DNA from: Acidimicrobiia bacterium
GTDB taxonomy: Bacteria > Actinomycetota > Acidimicrobiia > Spongiisociales > Spongiisociaceae
NCBI GenBank assembly: GCA_011523395.1
Contig: WTGW01000083.1
Location: forward strand, 1 to 51,138
DNA length: 51,138 bases
Reading direction: 5' to 3'
In this document: positions 1-8,505 of the stretch, piece after piece
Layout: the number at the start of each line of letters is the position of its first letter
Numbering within the stretch: position 1 is the first letter of the stretch
The notes under the pieces: model-generated
Databases searched by the model: none
Told to the model about the DNA's origin: nothing
Seen by the model: only the letters and a program-made list of their open reading frames with translations
Program-made: the position numbers and the translations under genes

Positions 1-228
1 CCCCAGGCCTTCCCGACCGGCGACATGCCCCCGCCGACCGGCTTGGAACGAACCTGGTTCGGAGACACCTGGCTCGAGACCCCGGTCTACCAGCGCTCGG
101 AGATCCCAAGGGCCGCGGAGCTAGCGGGTCCGGCGATCGTCCTGGAGGACGCATGCACCACCCTCGTGCCACCGAGCTGGACCGCCACGGTATCGGGGCA
201 CGGGCACCTCGTCCTGAATCGGTCGTGA
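1..228 (+). CDS. hyuA: Hydantoinase/oxoprolinase subunit A, C-terminal end (partial)
   Basis: Only the last 75 codons are in the window; the reading frame is open from base 1 and ends in TGA. The residues match the C-terminus of HyuA/5-oxoprolinase N-type subunits: a TPVYQRSEIP stretch, then AGPAIV, then a TTLVPPSW motif and a short final strand. HyuA is the ATP-dependent half of N-methylhydantoinase/5-oxoprolinase-like enzymes that open cyclic amides together with HyuB. The HyuB partner is not adjacent: it lies at 6874, beyond a racemase and a five-gene ABC importer on the same strand. The substrate cannot be read from this fragment. The ORF-track start at base 25 is an internal Met, not the true start. 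Confidence 0.85.
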   Translation, partial: PQAFPTGDMPPPTGLERTWFGDTWLETPVYQRSEIPRAAELAGPAIVLEDACTTLVPPSWTATVSGHGHLVLNRS

Positions 229-338
229 AGTGACCACGTCTAGACCGCCCGCTGTACGATGAACGCGCACCCCGACCCCGTCCGAAGCGGAACCGGGTAT
301 CCGCACACGCGCAGTCCAGTCTTGGAGGTACGGAAACC

Positions 339-1082
339 ATGAGAATCCAGGTCATCAACCCGATGGGGGTTGACGTGTACAACCCGATGGTCGAGGAGGC
401 CATCGCCAGGGCCACCGCCCCCGACACGAAGGTCGAGGTCCGTTCGCTGATGGGCACCGGTGTCCCGGCCACCGCCTTCCTTCCGGCACACTCGCTCCTC
501 ATGAACCAGCTGCTCACCCAGATCGAGACGGCGGAACGGGACGGGTTCGACGCGGTAGTGGTCGCCTGCGCCGCCGACCCCGGCGTGGAGGACGCCAAGG
601 ACTTGGTCGACATCCCCGTGACCGGACCGATGGAGGCGGCAGTGGCGGCGGGTCGCGCCTTCGGCCAGATGGCGGTCATCTGCCCGCGAATCGAAAGCGG
701 CGAGGGTGAGAACCTTCCGCAGAACGCCAACTGGATCCGCCGGCTGATCCATCGTTACGGCGCCGAGTCCATCTTCGCCGGGGTGATCTCAGCCCCCAGC
801 GGCCATCCCCCGGCTGACGAGGTGAACCGGCTGCTGGCCGAGGATCCGCCGGGACTTCGGGCCGCCGTCCGGGCCGAGATGGAAGTCTCCGCCAAGACCA
901 CCGCGCTGGAAGCGGCGCAGCGGGCCTTCCGCGACCTTGACGCGGACGTGCTCTTCTTTGCCTGCACCCTGTGGTCGGGCCTGCTGGGCCCCATCCGCGA
1001 ACAGGTTCCGGTACGGGTCCTCGATCCGCTCATCACCCCCGTTCTCTACGCGGAGATGCTGGCCAGGACCGGGAGTAACTGA
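339..1082 (+). CDS. Asp/Glu/hydantoin racemase family protein
   Basis: A 247-aa protein of the aspartate/glutamate/hydantoin racemase superfamily, cofactor-independent enzymes that use two cysteines as acid/base. Both candidate cysteines are visible: one in VVACAADPG near residue 79 and one in FFACTLWSG near residue 209, each placed as in hydantoin racemases. The N-terminus (MRIQVINPM) begins directly with the first strand, so no extension is missing. The ATG is preceded by TTGGAGGT with good spacing. It sits 110 bp after hyuA and 102 bp before an ABC binding protein. A role in interconverting hydantoin or amino-acid-derivative enantiomers for HyuA/HyuB is likely; the exact substrate is inference. 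Decarboxylase or isomerase activity within the same fold remains possible. Confidence 0.8.
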   Translation: MRIQVINPMGVDVYNPMVEEAIARATAPDTKVEVRSLMGTGVPATAFLPAHSLLMNQLLTQIETAERDGFDAVVVACAADPGVEDAKDLVDIPVTGPMEAAVAAGRAFGQMAVICPRIESGEGENLPQNANWIRRLIHRYGAESIFAGVISAPSGHPPADEVNRLLAEDPPGLRAAVRAEMEVSAKTTALEAAQRAFRDLDADVLFFACTLWSGLLGPIREQVPVRVLDPLITPVLYAEMLARTGSN

Positions 1083-1184
1083 CAAGGCAACATCGAATCG
1101 GCCGCTTCCCGAGTTCCCGAGCATCGTTCGGTCATCGAACGGTTGGAGCGGTCGAGTAACAAACCCAACAAGGGAGGAAAGCAA

Positions 1185-2912
1185 ATGAACAAAACGAGAT
1201 CGGCTGTCCGGCTCCGCCTGATTGCCGTCTTCGCCGCGCTGGCGCTCGTCGTAGCCGCCTGTGGCTCGGACGACGCCGAGCCGGAGAGCGCGCCCGCGAC
1301 CACCGCTGCGCAAGCCACCACGGCCACGACGGCAGCGGCCGTCACCGAAGAGGCACCGGCCGAAGAAACGATGGAGGAGCCCGCAGAGGAGGCGCCGGCC
1401 GAAGAGCCGATGGAGGAGCGCGTGCTCACTATCGGAGTTCCCGGCGACATCGAGACTCTCGACCCGTGTTGCGCCAACTTCATCAGGGCCCACGAGGCGC
1501 TGCTGATGGTCTACGACGTTCCGGTGATCCACCCCATCGTGGAGCAGAACGGCGCCATGGTCGGGGATGCGGACAACCTACTGCCCCGCTACTTCGAGTC
1601 GTGGGTCGAGCATGACGACGGCCTTACCTTCACCATCAAGGTGCGGGAAGGCATGACGTTCGACGACGGCACTCCGATCACCGCCGAGACCGTTCGGTTC
1701 ATGATCGACCGCAACCTCAACACCCCCGGCGGTGGCGCATGGTTGCTCACCAACATCGCCTTCGTGACCAAGCCCCCGACCGTGATCGACGAGTACACCC
1801 TGGAGTTGGTCTCGGATCGGCGCAGCCCGATGGTGATGCAGTCCTTCTACATGTCCAGCTCGGCGGCGGTCGATCCCGCCGTGGTGGCGGCCAACGCTAC
1901 CGATGATGACCCCTGGGCGACCGAGTACATGGCGCGCAACGCCGACAACCCCAGCGGTCCTTACCGCCTGGTCAGCCGGACGCCCGACGAAGAGGTCGTG
2001 TTCGAAGCCAGGGACAACTACTGGGGCGGCCGTCCCGCCTACGACAGGATCGTTTGGAAGATCATCCCGTCACCCGCCGAGCGCGTCCAGCTGCTCAGGG
2101 CCGGAGTGATCGACCTGGCGGTCGGCCTCGGGACCGAGGAGTTCAATGCACTGGACGGGTCCGAGGGCGTGAAGGTCGTCCGGGCGCCATCCAAGAACAT
2201 GGCCTACGTGGGTATGAACAACTCGATCGCCCCCTTCGACGACGTAGCGGTCCGCCAGGCGGTCTCCTACGGCGTCGACTATGACGACATCCTTGAGAAC
2301 GTCTACAAGGGCGACGCCCGCCGCCTCCACGGGGCCATCCCCAACGGCTCGGCGGTCTCGCTGGGCGCCGAGGTCGGATACTTCCAGGACACCGCCAAGG
2401 CGCAGGAGCTTCTCGCCTCCAGCAGCTACGACGGAGGCACGGTGACCCTGTCGATCGACTCCGCCAAGGCGGAGCACCAGCTGATCGCGGTCCGCGTCCA
2501 GTCGGCGCTGCGCGAGATCGGCATGGACATTGAGATCGAAACCCTCCAGTCCCCCGTGTTCGCGGAGCGTAAGGTGGGCAAGCAGCTCCAGATGTTCGTG
2601 GACGAGCTGCTGGCCTGGATCGACGACCCGAACTACCAGCTGTCCCTGACCCTGGAGTCGGGAGTGTTCGGCAACTACGCCGACTACTCGAACGCCCGGG
2701 TCGACGAGATCATCACGGACGGCTGGGCGGAGCAAGACCCCGCCGCCCGTAGAGCGATCTTCGAGGAAGCCCAGAGGCTCATCTCCGAGGATGCTCCGTG
2801 GGTCTTCCTGGCGCAGCCGGACTTCAAGTTCGCCATGCGTGAGGATGTGGACGGATTCGTGCTGTACCCGAACGCCATACCTCGCTTCGCCGACCTTTAC
2901 CCGGCAGGCTGA
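1185..2912 (+). CDS. ABC transporter substrate-binding lipoprotein, family 5 (Dpp/Opp type)
   Basis: A 575-aa extracytoplasmic solute-binding protein for the importer that follows. The start is the ATG at 1185, preceded by AGGGAGGAAA; the ORF-track TTG at 1143 would place 14 residues before the signal peptide. The N-terminus has basic residues, a hydrophobic stretch and a VVAAC lipobox, so it is a lipoprotein anchored outside the membrane. A low-complexity Ala/Thr and Glu-rich linker (EEAPAEE-type repeats) spans about residues 25-80, followed by the family-5 fold: LTIGVPGDIETLDP, the FTIKVREGMTFDDG signature and the C-terminal EEAQRLISEDAPW block. Relatives bind peptides, nickel chelates or sugars; the hyu neighbours suggest peptide-like or cyclic amide ligands (inference). 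Confidence 0.93.
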   Translation: MNKTRSAVRLRLIAVFAALALVVAACGSDDAEPESAPATTAAQATTATTAAAVTEEAPAEETMEEPAEEAPAEEPMEERVLTIGVPGDIETLDPCCANFIRAHEALLMVYDVPVIHPIVEQNGAMVGDADNLLPRYFESWVEHDDGLTFTIKVREGMTFDDGTPITAETVRFMIDRNLNTPGGGAWLLTNIAFVTKPPTVIDEYTLELVSDRRSPMVMQSFYMSSSAAVDPAVVAANATDDDPWATEYMARNADNPSGPYRLVSRTPDEEVVFEARDNYWGGRPAYDRIVWKIIPSPAERVQLLRAGVIDLAVGLGTEEFNALDGSEGVKVVRAPSKNMAYVGMNNSIAPFDDVAVRQAVSYGVDYDDILENVYKGDARRLHGAIPNGSAVSLGAEVGYFQDTAKAQELLASSSYDGGTVTLSIDSAKAEHQLIAVRVQSALREIGMDIEIETLQSPVFAERKVGKQLQMFVDELLAWIDDPNYQLSLTLESGVFGNYADYSNARVDEIITDGWAEQDPAARRAIFEEAQRLISEDAPWVFLAQPDFKFAMREDVDGFVLYPNAIPRFADLYPAG

Positions 2913-2936
2913 TCGAGGATCACCTAAGTGGTCTAG

Positions 2937-2968
2937 GAGGGTGCGCGGATACCCATCCGCGCACCCTC
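2937..2968 (+). terminator. Perfect 14-bp hairpin between binding protein and permease genes
   Basis: GAGGGTGCGCGGAT is followed by a 4-nt loop and its exact reverse complement. No U-tract follows and the next gene starts 37 bp downstream on the same strand. It is therefore more likely a partial terminator or 3'-stabilising element that keeps binding-protein mRNA in excess over permease mRNA, as is common in ABC import operons, than a full stop. Confidence 0.7.
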
Positions 2969-3005
2969 TGAGGACCAGAAAGAGGAACCAACCGAGGGAG
3001 AGGGT

Positions 3006-4013
3006 ATGCACCTCGCCGTCTACGTGCTTCGCCGGCTGGCTTACATGCTGGTGGCGCTATTCGGCGTGTCGCTGGTCGCCTTCGTGGTGACCAGGTTGCT
3101 ACCCGGTAACCCCGCTTACATGATCGTGGGGGTGATGGCCGACGAGTCCACGGTGACAGCGGTCACCGAGCGGCTCGGCCTCGACCTCCCGATCCACGAG
3201 CAGTACTTCCGCTACATCCAGCAGCTGGCGTCCGGCGACCTGGGCGACAGCTGGCGGACCCGCAATCCGGTCACTACCGACATCGGGGCCCGCTGGCCGG
3301 CCACCATCGAGCTCGGCAGCGCCGCCCTGATCCTTGCTCTGGCGTGGTCGGTCCCCCTGGGGATCGTCTCGGCATTGCGGAGGCGTTCCTTCTCCGATCG
3401 CCTGGCCAACACATTGTCGGGCTTCGGAGTGTCGATACCCGAGTTCTTCCTCGGCATGATCCTCCTGCTGGTGTTCTTCGCAACGCTGGAGTGGGCGCCC
3501 CCCGCCCTCGGACGGACGCTGGGGGACGTCCCGCCCCACACGACCGGTTTCTACACGGTCGACGCCATCCTGGCCGGTGACTGGGAGGCGTTCAAGGATG
3601 CCGCAGTACAGATGATCCTGCCCGCGGTGACGCTGGCGGTGACCGTGGGAGCGCCCATGGTGAGGGTCACCCGCGGGTTCATGCGCGAGACGATGGCCTC
3701 CCATCACATCCGATCCGCCCGGGCGCTGGGCGTGCCCGAACGATCCATCGTGCTCCGCCACGCGCTCCCCAACGTGCTGCTTCCCGTCTCCACGATGGGG
3801 GCGATCATGTACGGCTACCTGCTGGGCGGGACCGTGCTCGTCGAATTCGTGTTCGCCCGACCGGGCATCGGCAAGTACGCCATCGACTCCATCAGCGAGT
3901 CCGACTTCGCCCCGGTGCTGGCGGCCGTACTACTGAGCGCCCTCTCGTACCTGCTGGTGTACCTGATCATGGACATCCTGCACTTCGTGATCGACCCGAG
4001 GACCAGGACATGA
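3006..4013 (+). CDS. ABC transporter permease, DppB/OppB type
   Basis: A 335-aa integral membrane protein, first permease of the peptide-type importer. It opens with the DppB signature (YVLRRLAYMLVALFGVSLVAF, a long first helix), has the conserved periplasmic segment LLPGNPA and GLDLPIHEQY, and the cytoplasmic EAA loop around RSARALGVPERSIVLRHALPN, which docks on the ATPases. About six membrane spans are visible. The ATG is preceded by a GAGGGAGAGG purine tract. The stop overlaps the next start by 4 bp (ATGA), so the two permeases are translationally coupled. Length and order match Dpp/Opp/Gsi systems. Substrate is undefined by sequence. Confidence 0.93.
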   Translation: MHLAVYVLRRLAYMLVALFGVSLVAFVVTRLLPGNPAYMIVGVMADESTVTAVTERLGLDLPIHEQYFRYIQQLASGDLGDSWRTRNPVTTDIGARWPATIELGSAALILALAWSVPLGIVSALRRRSFSDRLANTLSGFGVSIPEFFLGMILLLVFFATLEWAPPALGRTLGDVPPHTTGFYTVDAILAGDWEAFKDAAVQMILPAVTLAVTVGAPMVRVTRGFMRETMASHHIRSARALGVPERSIVLRHALPNVLLPVSTMGAIMYGYLLGGTVLVEFVFARPGIGKYAIDSISESDFAPVLAAVLLSALSYLLVYLIMDILHFVIDPRTRT

Positions 4014-4876
4014 CCGCCCGGGCGTTGCCGGACCGCAGGACACCCACGCGCGGTCGGTCGGGGAGGTTGGTACGCAAGGTGTTCCGAACGCCGGCCTATC
4101 TCTCCATGGCGATCATCGTGCTGGTAGCGCTCGTCGGACCCTTCCTCGTCAGGGACCCGCTGGGCTTCCTGGGTGGCACGCTGACCGCCCCTTCGGCCGA
4201 GTTCTGGTTCGGGACCGACCAGTTCGGTAGGGATATCTTCGCCCGGGTGGTCCATGCCGCCCGCCTCGACCTCTGGGTAGGCCTGATCGCGGCTGCGCTA
4301 GCCGTCGTCGTGGGGATGCCACTGGGCGCCCTGGGCGCCTACCGGGGAGGCACCTTCGACGCGCTGCTGCTGCGGGTCTCGGAGTCGTTCCAAGCCTTCC
4401 CCACCCTGCTGCTGGCCCTCGGGATCGTGGCCGCCCTGGGTCCCAGCATTCCGATCCTGATCATGGTCATCGCCATGGTGAACGTCCCCGTCTATCTCCG
4501 CCTCACCCGGAGCGCAGTGAAACCCCTGGTCGACTCGGACTTCGTGCTGGCGGCGCGGTGCGCGGGCAAGAGCCAGGCCACCATCCTGCGGCGCCACATC
4601 CTGCCCAACGTGTCGGAGATCGTGTTCGCCCAGTTCTCGGTGAACGTGGCGTGGGCGATACAGATCCTGGCCGCTCTGAGCTTCGTCGGGCTCGGCGTCA
4701 AGCTCCCGACCGCCGAATGGGGCGCCATGGTGCGGGACGGCATCGACTACATGTACTACGGACAGTGGTGGATCTCTCTCTTCCCAGGGCTGGCCATCCT
4801 GGCCACCGTCCTGACCCTCAACTACCTGTCCGACGAGATCAGGCACGGGCAACGCGACTCGATCGGGAACCGATGA
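4010..4876 (+). CDS. ABC transporter permease, DppC/OppC type
   Basis: A 288-aa second permease, partner of the DppB-like protein. It carries the DppC N-terminal pattern (one membrane helix, then EFWFGTDQFGRDIFARVVHAAR, the usual HPLGTDxxGRD block) and the EAA loop AARCAGKSQATILRRHILPN. Later helices include a QILAALSFVGLG stretch typical of the family. The ATG start overlaps the upstream stop, and its own TGA overlaps the ATG of the first ATPase, giving a tightly coupled series. Membrane protein; it forms the heterodimeric channel with the preceding gene product. Confidence 0.93.
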   Translation: MTARALPDRRTPTRGRSGRLVRKVFRTPAYLSMAIIVLVALVGPFLVRDPLGFLGGTLTAPSAEFWFGTDQFGRDIFARVVHAARLDLWVGLIAAALAVVVGMPLGALGAYRGGTFDALLLRVSESFQAFPTLLLALGIVAALGPSIPILIMVIAMVNVPVYLRLTRSAVKPLVDSDFVLAARCAGKSQATILRRHILPNVSEIVFAQFSVNVAWAIQILAALSFVGLGVKLPTAEWGAMVRDGIDYMYYGQWWISLFPGLAILATVLTLNYLSDEIRHGQRDSIGNR

Positions 4877-5859
4877 CCGGCAGCCCCGCCTCCCCGACAA
4901 CGGAGGCTCCTCCCCTCCTCGACATCGAGAACCTCGCGGTCGGGTTCCGCACCGGCACGGAGGACGCTTCCATGCCACTCCAGGGTGTGAACCTGCGGGT
5001 GCCGCGCTCCAGCCGCATGTCGTTGGTCGGGGAGTCCGGATCGGGCAAGAGCCTCACCGCGGCCGCAGTCATCGGGATGCTCCCGGAGGGGGCAGTAATC
5101 CTGAGAGGATCGATCCGGCTGGACGGCGAGGAACTGATCGGCGCTTCGAAGCGGCGCTTGCGTGATCTGCGCGGCCCCCAGATCGCCATCATGTTCCAGA
5201 ACCCCAGAGCCTCTCTCAACCCGGTCCTGACCGTCGGAGGCCAGATCGCAGAGGTCATCCGCACCCACTCTGACGCCGGGCGACGCGACAGCCATCTCCG
5301 AGCCATCGACCTGCTCGACCAGATGGGAGTTCCCGACGCCCGCCGGCGAGCCGGCGACTACGTCCACCAGTACTCGGGAGGGATGGCCCAGCGGGCGGCC
5401 CTCGCCATGGCACTCTCCTGCCAACCGGACCTCCTCATCGCCGACGAACCCACCACCGGGCTCGACGCCACCCTCCAGCAACAGGTACTCGAGTTGGTGG
5501 TGGAACAGGTATCGGACCGGGGCGCGTCGCTGCTCCTGATCACCCACGACATCGCCATCGCCCGCCAGACCTGCGAACGCACCGCGGTGATGTACGCGGG
5601 GAGGGTCATGGAGAGCGGACCGACGGCGTCGGTGACCTCCTCCCCCGCCAATCCCTACACCACGGCATTGCTGCGGGCCTTCTCCACCGTGGACGAGGGA
5701 CGGATGTACGCCATCCCGGGGACCGTTCCCACCCTCTTGGACCCGCTCGTCGAGTGCCCCTTCGCCAGCCGCTGCCCGGAGGTCGGTGAGGAGTGCCGTG
5801 ATGGAGTGCCGGAGCTCCGGACAATCGCAGACCGGGAGGTGGCATGCGTGAAGGCGTGA
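4873..5859 (+). CDS. ABC transporter ATP-binding protein, DppD/OppD type
   Basis: A 328-aa ATPase that powers the importer. The track begins upstream at 4558, but the ATG at 4873 overlaps the DppC stop and is followed by the usual N-terminus (LLDIENLAVGF). Walker A is GESGSGKSLT, the Q-loop is in IMFQNPRASLNPV, the ABC signature is YSGGMAQRAALAMAL, Walker B is LLIADEPTTGLDA and the H-loop is ITHDIA. The C-terminus holds the oligopeptide-type cysteine block (CPFASRCPEVGEEC), which in relatives can bind an iron-sulphur cluster. It ends with a 16-bp overlap into the second ATPase gene. Confidence 0.93.
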   Translation: MTGSPASPTTEAPPLLDIENLAVGFRTGTEDASMPLQGVNLRVPRSSRMSLVGESGSGKSLTAAAVIGMLPEGAVILRGSIRLDGEELIGASKRRLRDLRGPQIAIMFQNPRASLNPVLTVGGQIAEVIRTHSDAGRRDSHLRAIDLLDQMGVPDARRRAGDYVHQYSGGMAQRAALAMALSCQPDLLIADEPTTGLDATLQQQVLELVVEQVSDRGASLLLITHDIAIARQTCERTAVMYAGRVMESGPTASVTSSPANPYTTALLRAFSTVDEGRMYAIPGTVPTLLDPLVECPFASRCPEVGEECRDGVPELRTIADREVACVKA

Positions 5860-6869
5860 ACTCCCCGCTCCTCGAAGTCCGTGACCTGGTCAAGGACTAC
5901 TTATCCCGCGACGCCAAGCTCCGCCAGCGGGTGGTGAGAGCGGTGGACGGCGTTAGCTTCGAGGTCTGGCCGTCCGAGACCTTTGCCATCGTCGGCGAGT
6001 CGGGATCGGGCAAGTCGACGGTGGGCAGGGTGATCCTCAAGCTGACCGATGCCACCGACGGCCACGTGTCGCTGCTGGGCGAGGACATCCTGGATCTGGG
6101 CGAGAAGCAGTTCCGGCCCATGCGGACGAACCTGCAGATGGTGTTCCAGGATCCCCTGGCGGCCTTCGACCCGAGGGCGACGATCCGGTCCAGCCTCCGC
6201 GAGTTCGCCGAGTTCGGAGGGGAGCGCACGCCCGCCCAGCAGGACCAGGCCATCGAAGAGGCCATCCGCAACGTCGGCCTGTCTCCCGAGATCGCCGACC
6301 GGCGCCCGGCCGAGGTCAGCGGAGGCCAGCTGCAGAGGCTGAGCGTGGCCCGCTCCCTGCTGGTCGAACCCCGGTTGCTGTTCCTGGACGAACCCACCTC
6401 CTCGCTGGACGTGTCCATCCGGGGCCAGATCGTCAACCTGCTCACCGGTCTCCAGGAAACCGCCCAACTGGCCTACCTGCTGGTGGCACACGACCTCCGG
6501 GTGGTGTACGCCATGGCCCACCGGGTGGCGGTGATGTACCTCGGCCAGTTCGTCGAGATCGGCACCCGGGATCAGGTCTACCGCCAAGCCGCCCACCCCT
6601 ACACCCGTGGCCTGCTGGAGGCCGCCCAGCTCGAGGAACCGGGGCACATGGGGGAGCCGGTACGCCTGTCCGGCGAGATCAGCACCGACCACCTGGGCTC
6701 GCCCGGATGCCGTTTGATGCCGAGATGTCCGTTCTCGGAGTCGAAGTGCGCCGAGCCCCAGCCCCTGCGGGAGACCCGTACCGGTCAGCTGGTCCGGTGC
6801 TGGAAGGCGGTCGAAGCGCCCGTTTCCATAGGATTACCCGAGCCGCCCTCACCGGGCGATAGGAGTTAG
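5844..6869 (+). CDS. ABC transporter ATP-binding protein, DppF/OppF type
   Basis: A 341-aa second ATPase, expected to pair with the preceding one. Walker A is GESGSGKSTVG, the Q-loop is MVFQDPLAAFDP, the signature is VSGGQLQRLSVARSL, Walker B is LLFLDEPTSSLD and the switch His is in VAHDLR. The C-terminal extension has the Opp-type cysteine motif (GCRLMPRCPFSESKC). Start ATG at 5844 lies inside the end of the upstream gene and follows GGGAGGTGGC, a good ribosome site. Only 4 bp separate its stop from the hyuB start, tying transport to cyclic amide hydrolysis in one transcript. Confidence 0.93.
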   Translation: MREGVNSPLLEVRDLVKDYLSRDAKLRQRVVRAVDGVSFEVWPSETFAIVGESGSGKSTVGRVILKLTDATDGHVSLLGEDILDLGEKQFRPMRTNLQMVFQDPLAAFDPRATIRSSLREFAEFGGERTPAQQDQAIEEAIRNVGLSPEIADRRPAEVSGGQLQRLSVARSLLVEPRLLFLDEPTSSLDVSIRGQIVNLLTGLQETAQLAYLLVAHDLRVVYAMAHRVAVMYLGQFVEIGTRDQVYRQAAHPYTRGLLEAAQLEEPGHMGEPVRLSGEISTDHLGSPGCRLMPRCPFSESKCAEPQPLRETRTGQLVRCWKAVEAPVSIGLPEPPSPGDRS

Positions 6870-6873
6870 AACC

Positions 6874-8505
6874 ATGTACGTAGACCCGGTCACCGTCGAG
6901 GTGATCCGCAACGCCTTCATCTCGATCGCGTCCCAGATGAACAACAACCTGGCCCGCTCCGCCTACACCCCCATCATCTACGAGATGAAGGACTGCTCGG
7001 TCGGCCTCTTCGACGCCCGCGGCAACCTGCTCGGGCAGGCGCCCGGGTTGCCCATCTTCCTCGGGAGTCTCGAAGCCGCCATCGACGCCACGCTCGAGCA
7101 TATGGGCGGCGCGGAGACCTGCCGGCCCGGTGACGTCTACGCGGTCAACGACAGCTACATGGTCGGCAGCCACCTCAACGACGTCAACGTGATCTCGCCC
7201 ATCTTCCACAGCGGGGAACTGGTCGGCTTCGGCGCCACCAAGGCCCACTGGCTGGACATCGGCGCCAAGGATCCCGGCCAGGCGATGGACTCCACCTCCA
7301 TCTACCAGGAGGGCTACCGGATCGCGCCCGTCCACCTCTACCGGGAGGGCAAGCCCGAACGGGGGATGCTCGACTTCCTGACCCGCAACAGCCGCCTGCC
7401 CCGCTCGATCTGGGGTGACATGCACGCCCAGATCGCCGCCTGCCGGACCGGGGAGCGCGGGCTCGCCGAGCTGATCGACCGCTTCGGCCTGGACACGGTG
7501 ACCGCCGCCGCCGAGGTCATCTTCGACCAGTGCGAACGCCTCGATCGCGAGGCGGTGGCATCCATCCCTGACGGGGTGTACGAGACCGACGGCGAGATGG
7601 ACAGCTGGGGGCCGGGCGGCGATCCGGTGTACGTCAAGGTGGTGGTGACGGTGGAGGGCGAGGAGATCAGGGTCGACCTGGACGGGTCGGCGCCGATGAC
7701 TCCCGGTTGCATGAACTGCGGACTTGCCCAGACCGAGGCGGCGGCCAATCTGGCCTTCAAGATGCTGATCAACTCCGACGTCCCGGTCACAGCAGGCACC
7801 TTCCGCAACCTCACGCTGAGCGCACCGGAGGCTTCCGTGTTCGACGCCCGGGAGCCGGCCGCCTGCCAGTACTACTACCCCCACCTCGGGATGATGATCG
7901 ACCTGTTCATCCGGGCCCTGGCGCCGGCGGTCCCCGAACGGGTGGTGGCGGGCCAGGCCGCCGACCCGATGAACGTCCTGTTCAGCGGCCCCAACCCGCG
8001 GACGGGCGAGGACTTCGTGGTGGGAGAGGCCACCGCGGTCGGCTGGGGCGCCTACCAGGGCGGCGACGGCACCAATGGGCTCATCAACTACGGAGGCGGC
8101 GACCTGAAGAACATCCCGGTCGAGGTCATGGAGTCCCGCTACCCGATCCGGGTCCACCAGTACTCGGTATGGCCCGATTCGGGCGGCCGGGGCAGGTGGC
8201 GGGGCGGCCTGGGTGTGCTGCGGGACTACGAGGTCCTGGCCGACGACATTACCGTTTCGACCTGGTTCGAGCGCACCAGAACGCCCGCCTGGGGCTTGTT
8301 CGGCGGCGAGGACGGGGCGGCCACCAACGTCACGTTGACCGCGGACGGAGAGACGGTTCCCCTGCTCAAGGCGAACCAGATACCGGCGCCGAAGGGATCG
8401 CGGCTCCATGTGGCCACCGGCGGAGGTGGGGGCTACGGCGTCCCGGAGGAGCGAGATCCCGAGTTGGCCGCCCAGGACGCGATCGACGGCTACTCGACCG
8501 GATAA
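6874..8505 (+). CDS. hyuB: Hydantoinase B/oxoprolinase family protein
   Basis: A 543-aa HyuB-type subunit, near full family length. It begins with the typical DPVTVEVIRNAFISIASQMNNNLARSAYTPIIYEMKD-like N-terminus (quoted here only by its MYVDPVTVEV start), has a GDVYAVNDSY motif, the SHLNDVNVISPIF segment that resembles the metal-site region of the family, and a late GGGGYG stretch near the C-terminus. An AGGAGTT ribosome site precedes the ATG. With HyuA it hydrolyses hydantoins, N-methylhydantoin or 5-oxoproline at the cost of ATP; relatives also act as acetophenone or acetone carboxylase-like subunits. Its stop overlaps the next ATG by one base (TAATG). Confidence 0.9.
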   Translation: MYVDPVTVEVIRNAFISIASQMNNNLARSAYTPIIYEMKDCSVGLFDARGNLLGQAPGLPIFLGSLEAAIDATLEHMGGAETCRPGDVYAVNDSYMVGSHLNDVNVISPIFHSGELVGFGATKAHWLDIGAKDPGQAMDSTSIYQEGYRIAPVHLYREGKPERGMLDFLTRNSRLPRSIWGDMHAQIAACRTGERGLAELIDRFGLDTVTAAAEVIFDQCERLDREAVASIPDGVYETDGEMDSWGPGGDPVYVKVVVTVEGEEIRVDLDGSAPMTPGCMNCGLAQTEAAANLAFKMLINSDVPVTAGTFRNLTLSAPEASVFDAREPAACQYYYPHLGMMIDLFIRALAPAVPERVVAGQAADPMNVLFSGPNPRTGEDFVVGEATAVGWGAYQGGDGTNGLINYGGGDLKNIPVEVMESRYPIRVHQYSVWPDSGGRGRWRGGLGVLRDYEVLADDITVSTWFERTRTPAWGLFGGEDGAATNVTLTADGETVPLLKANQIPAPKGSRLHVATGGGGGYGVPEERDPELAAQDAIDGYSTG

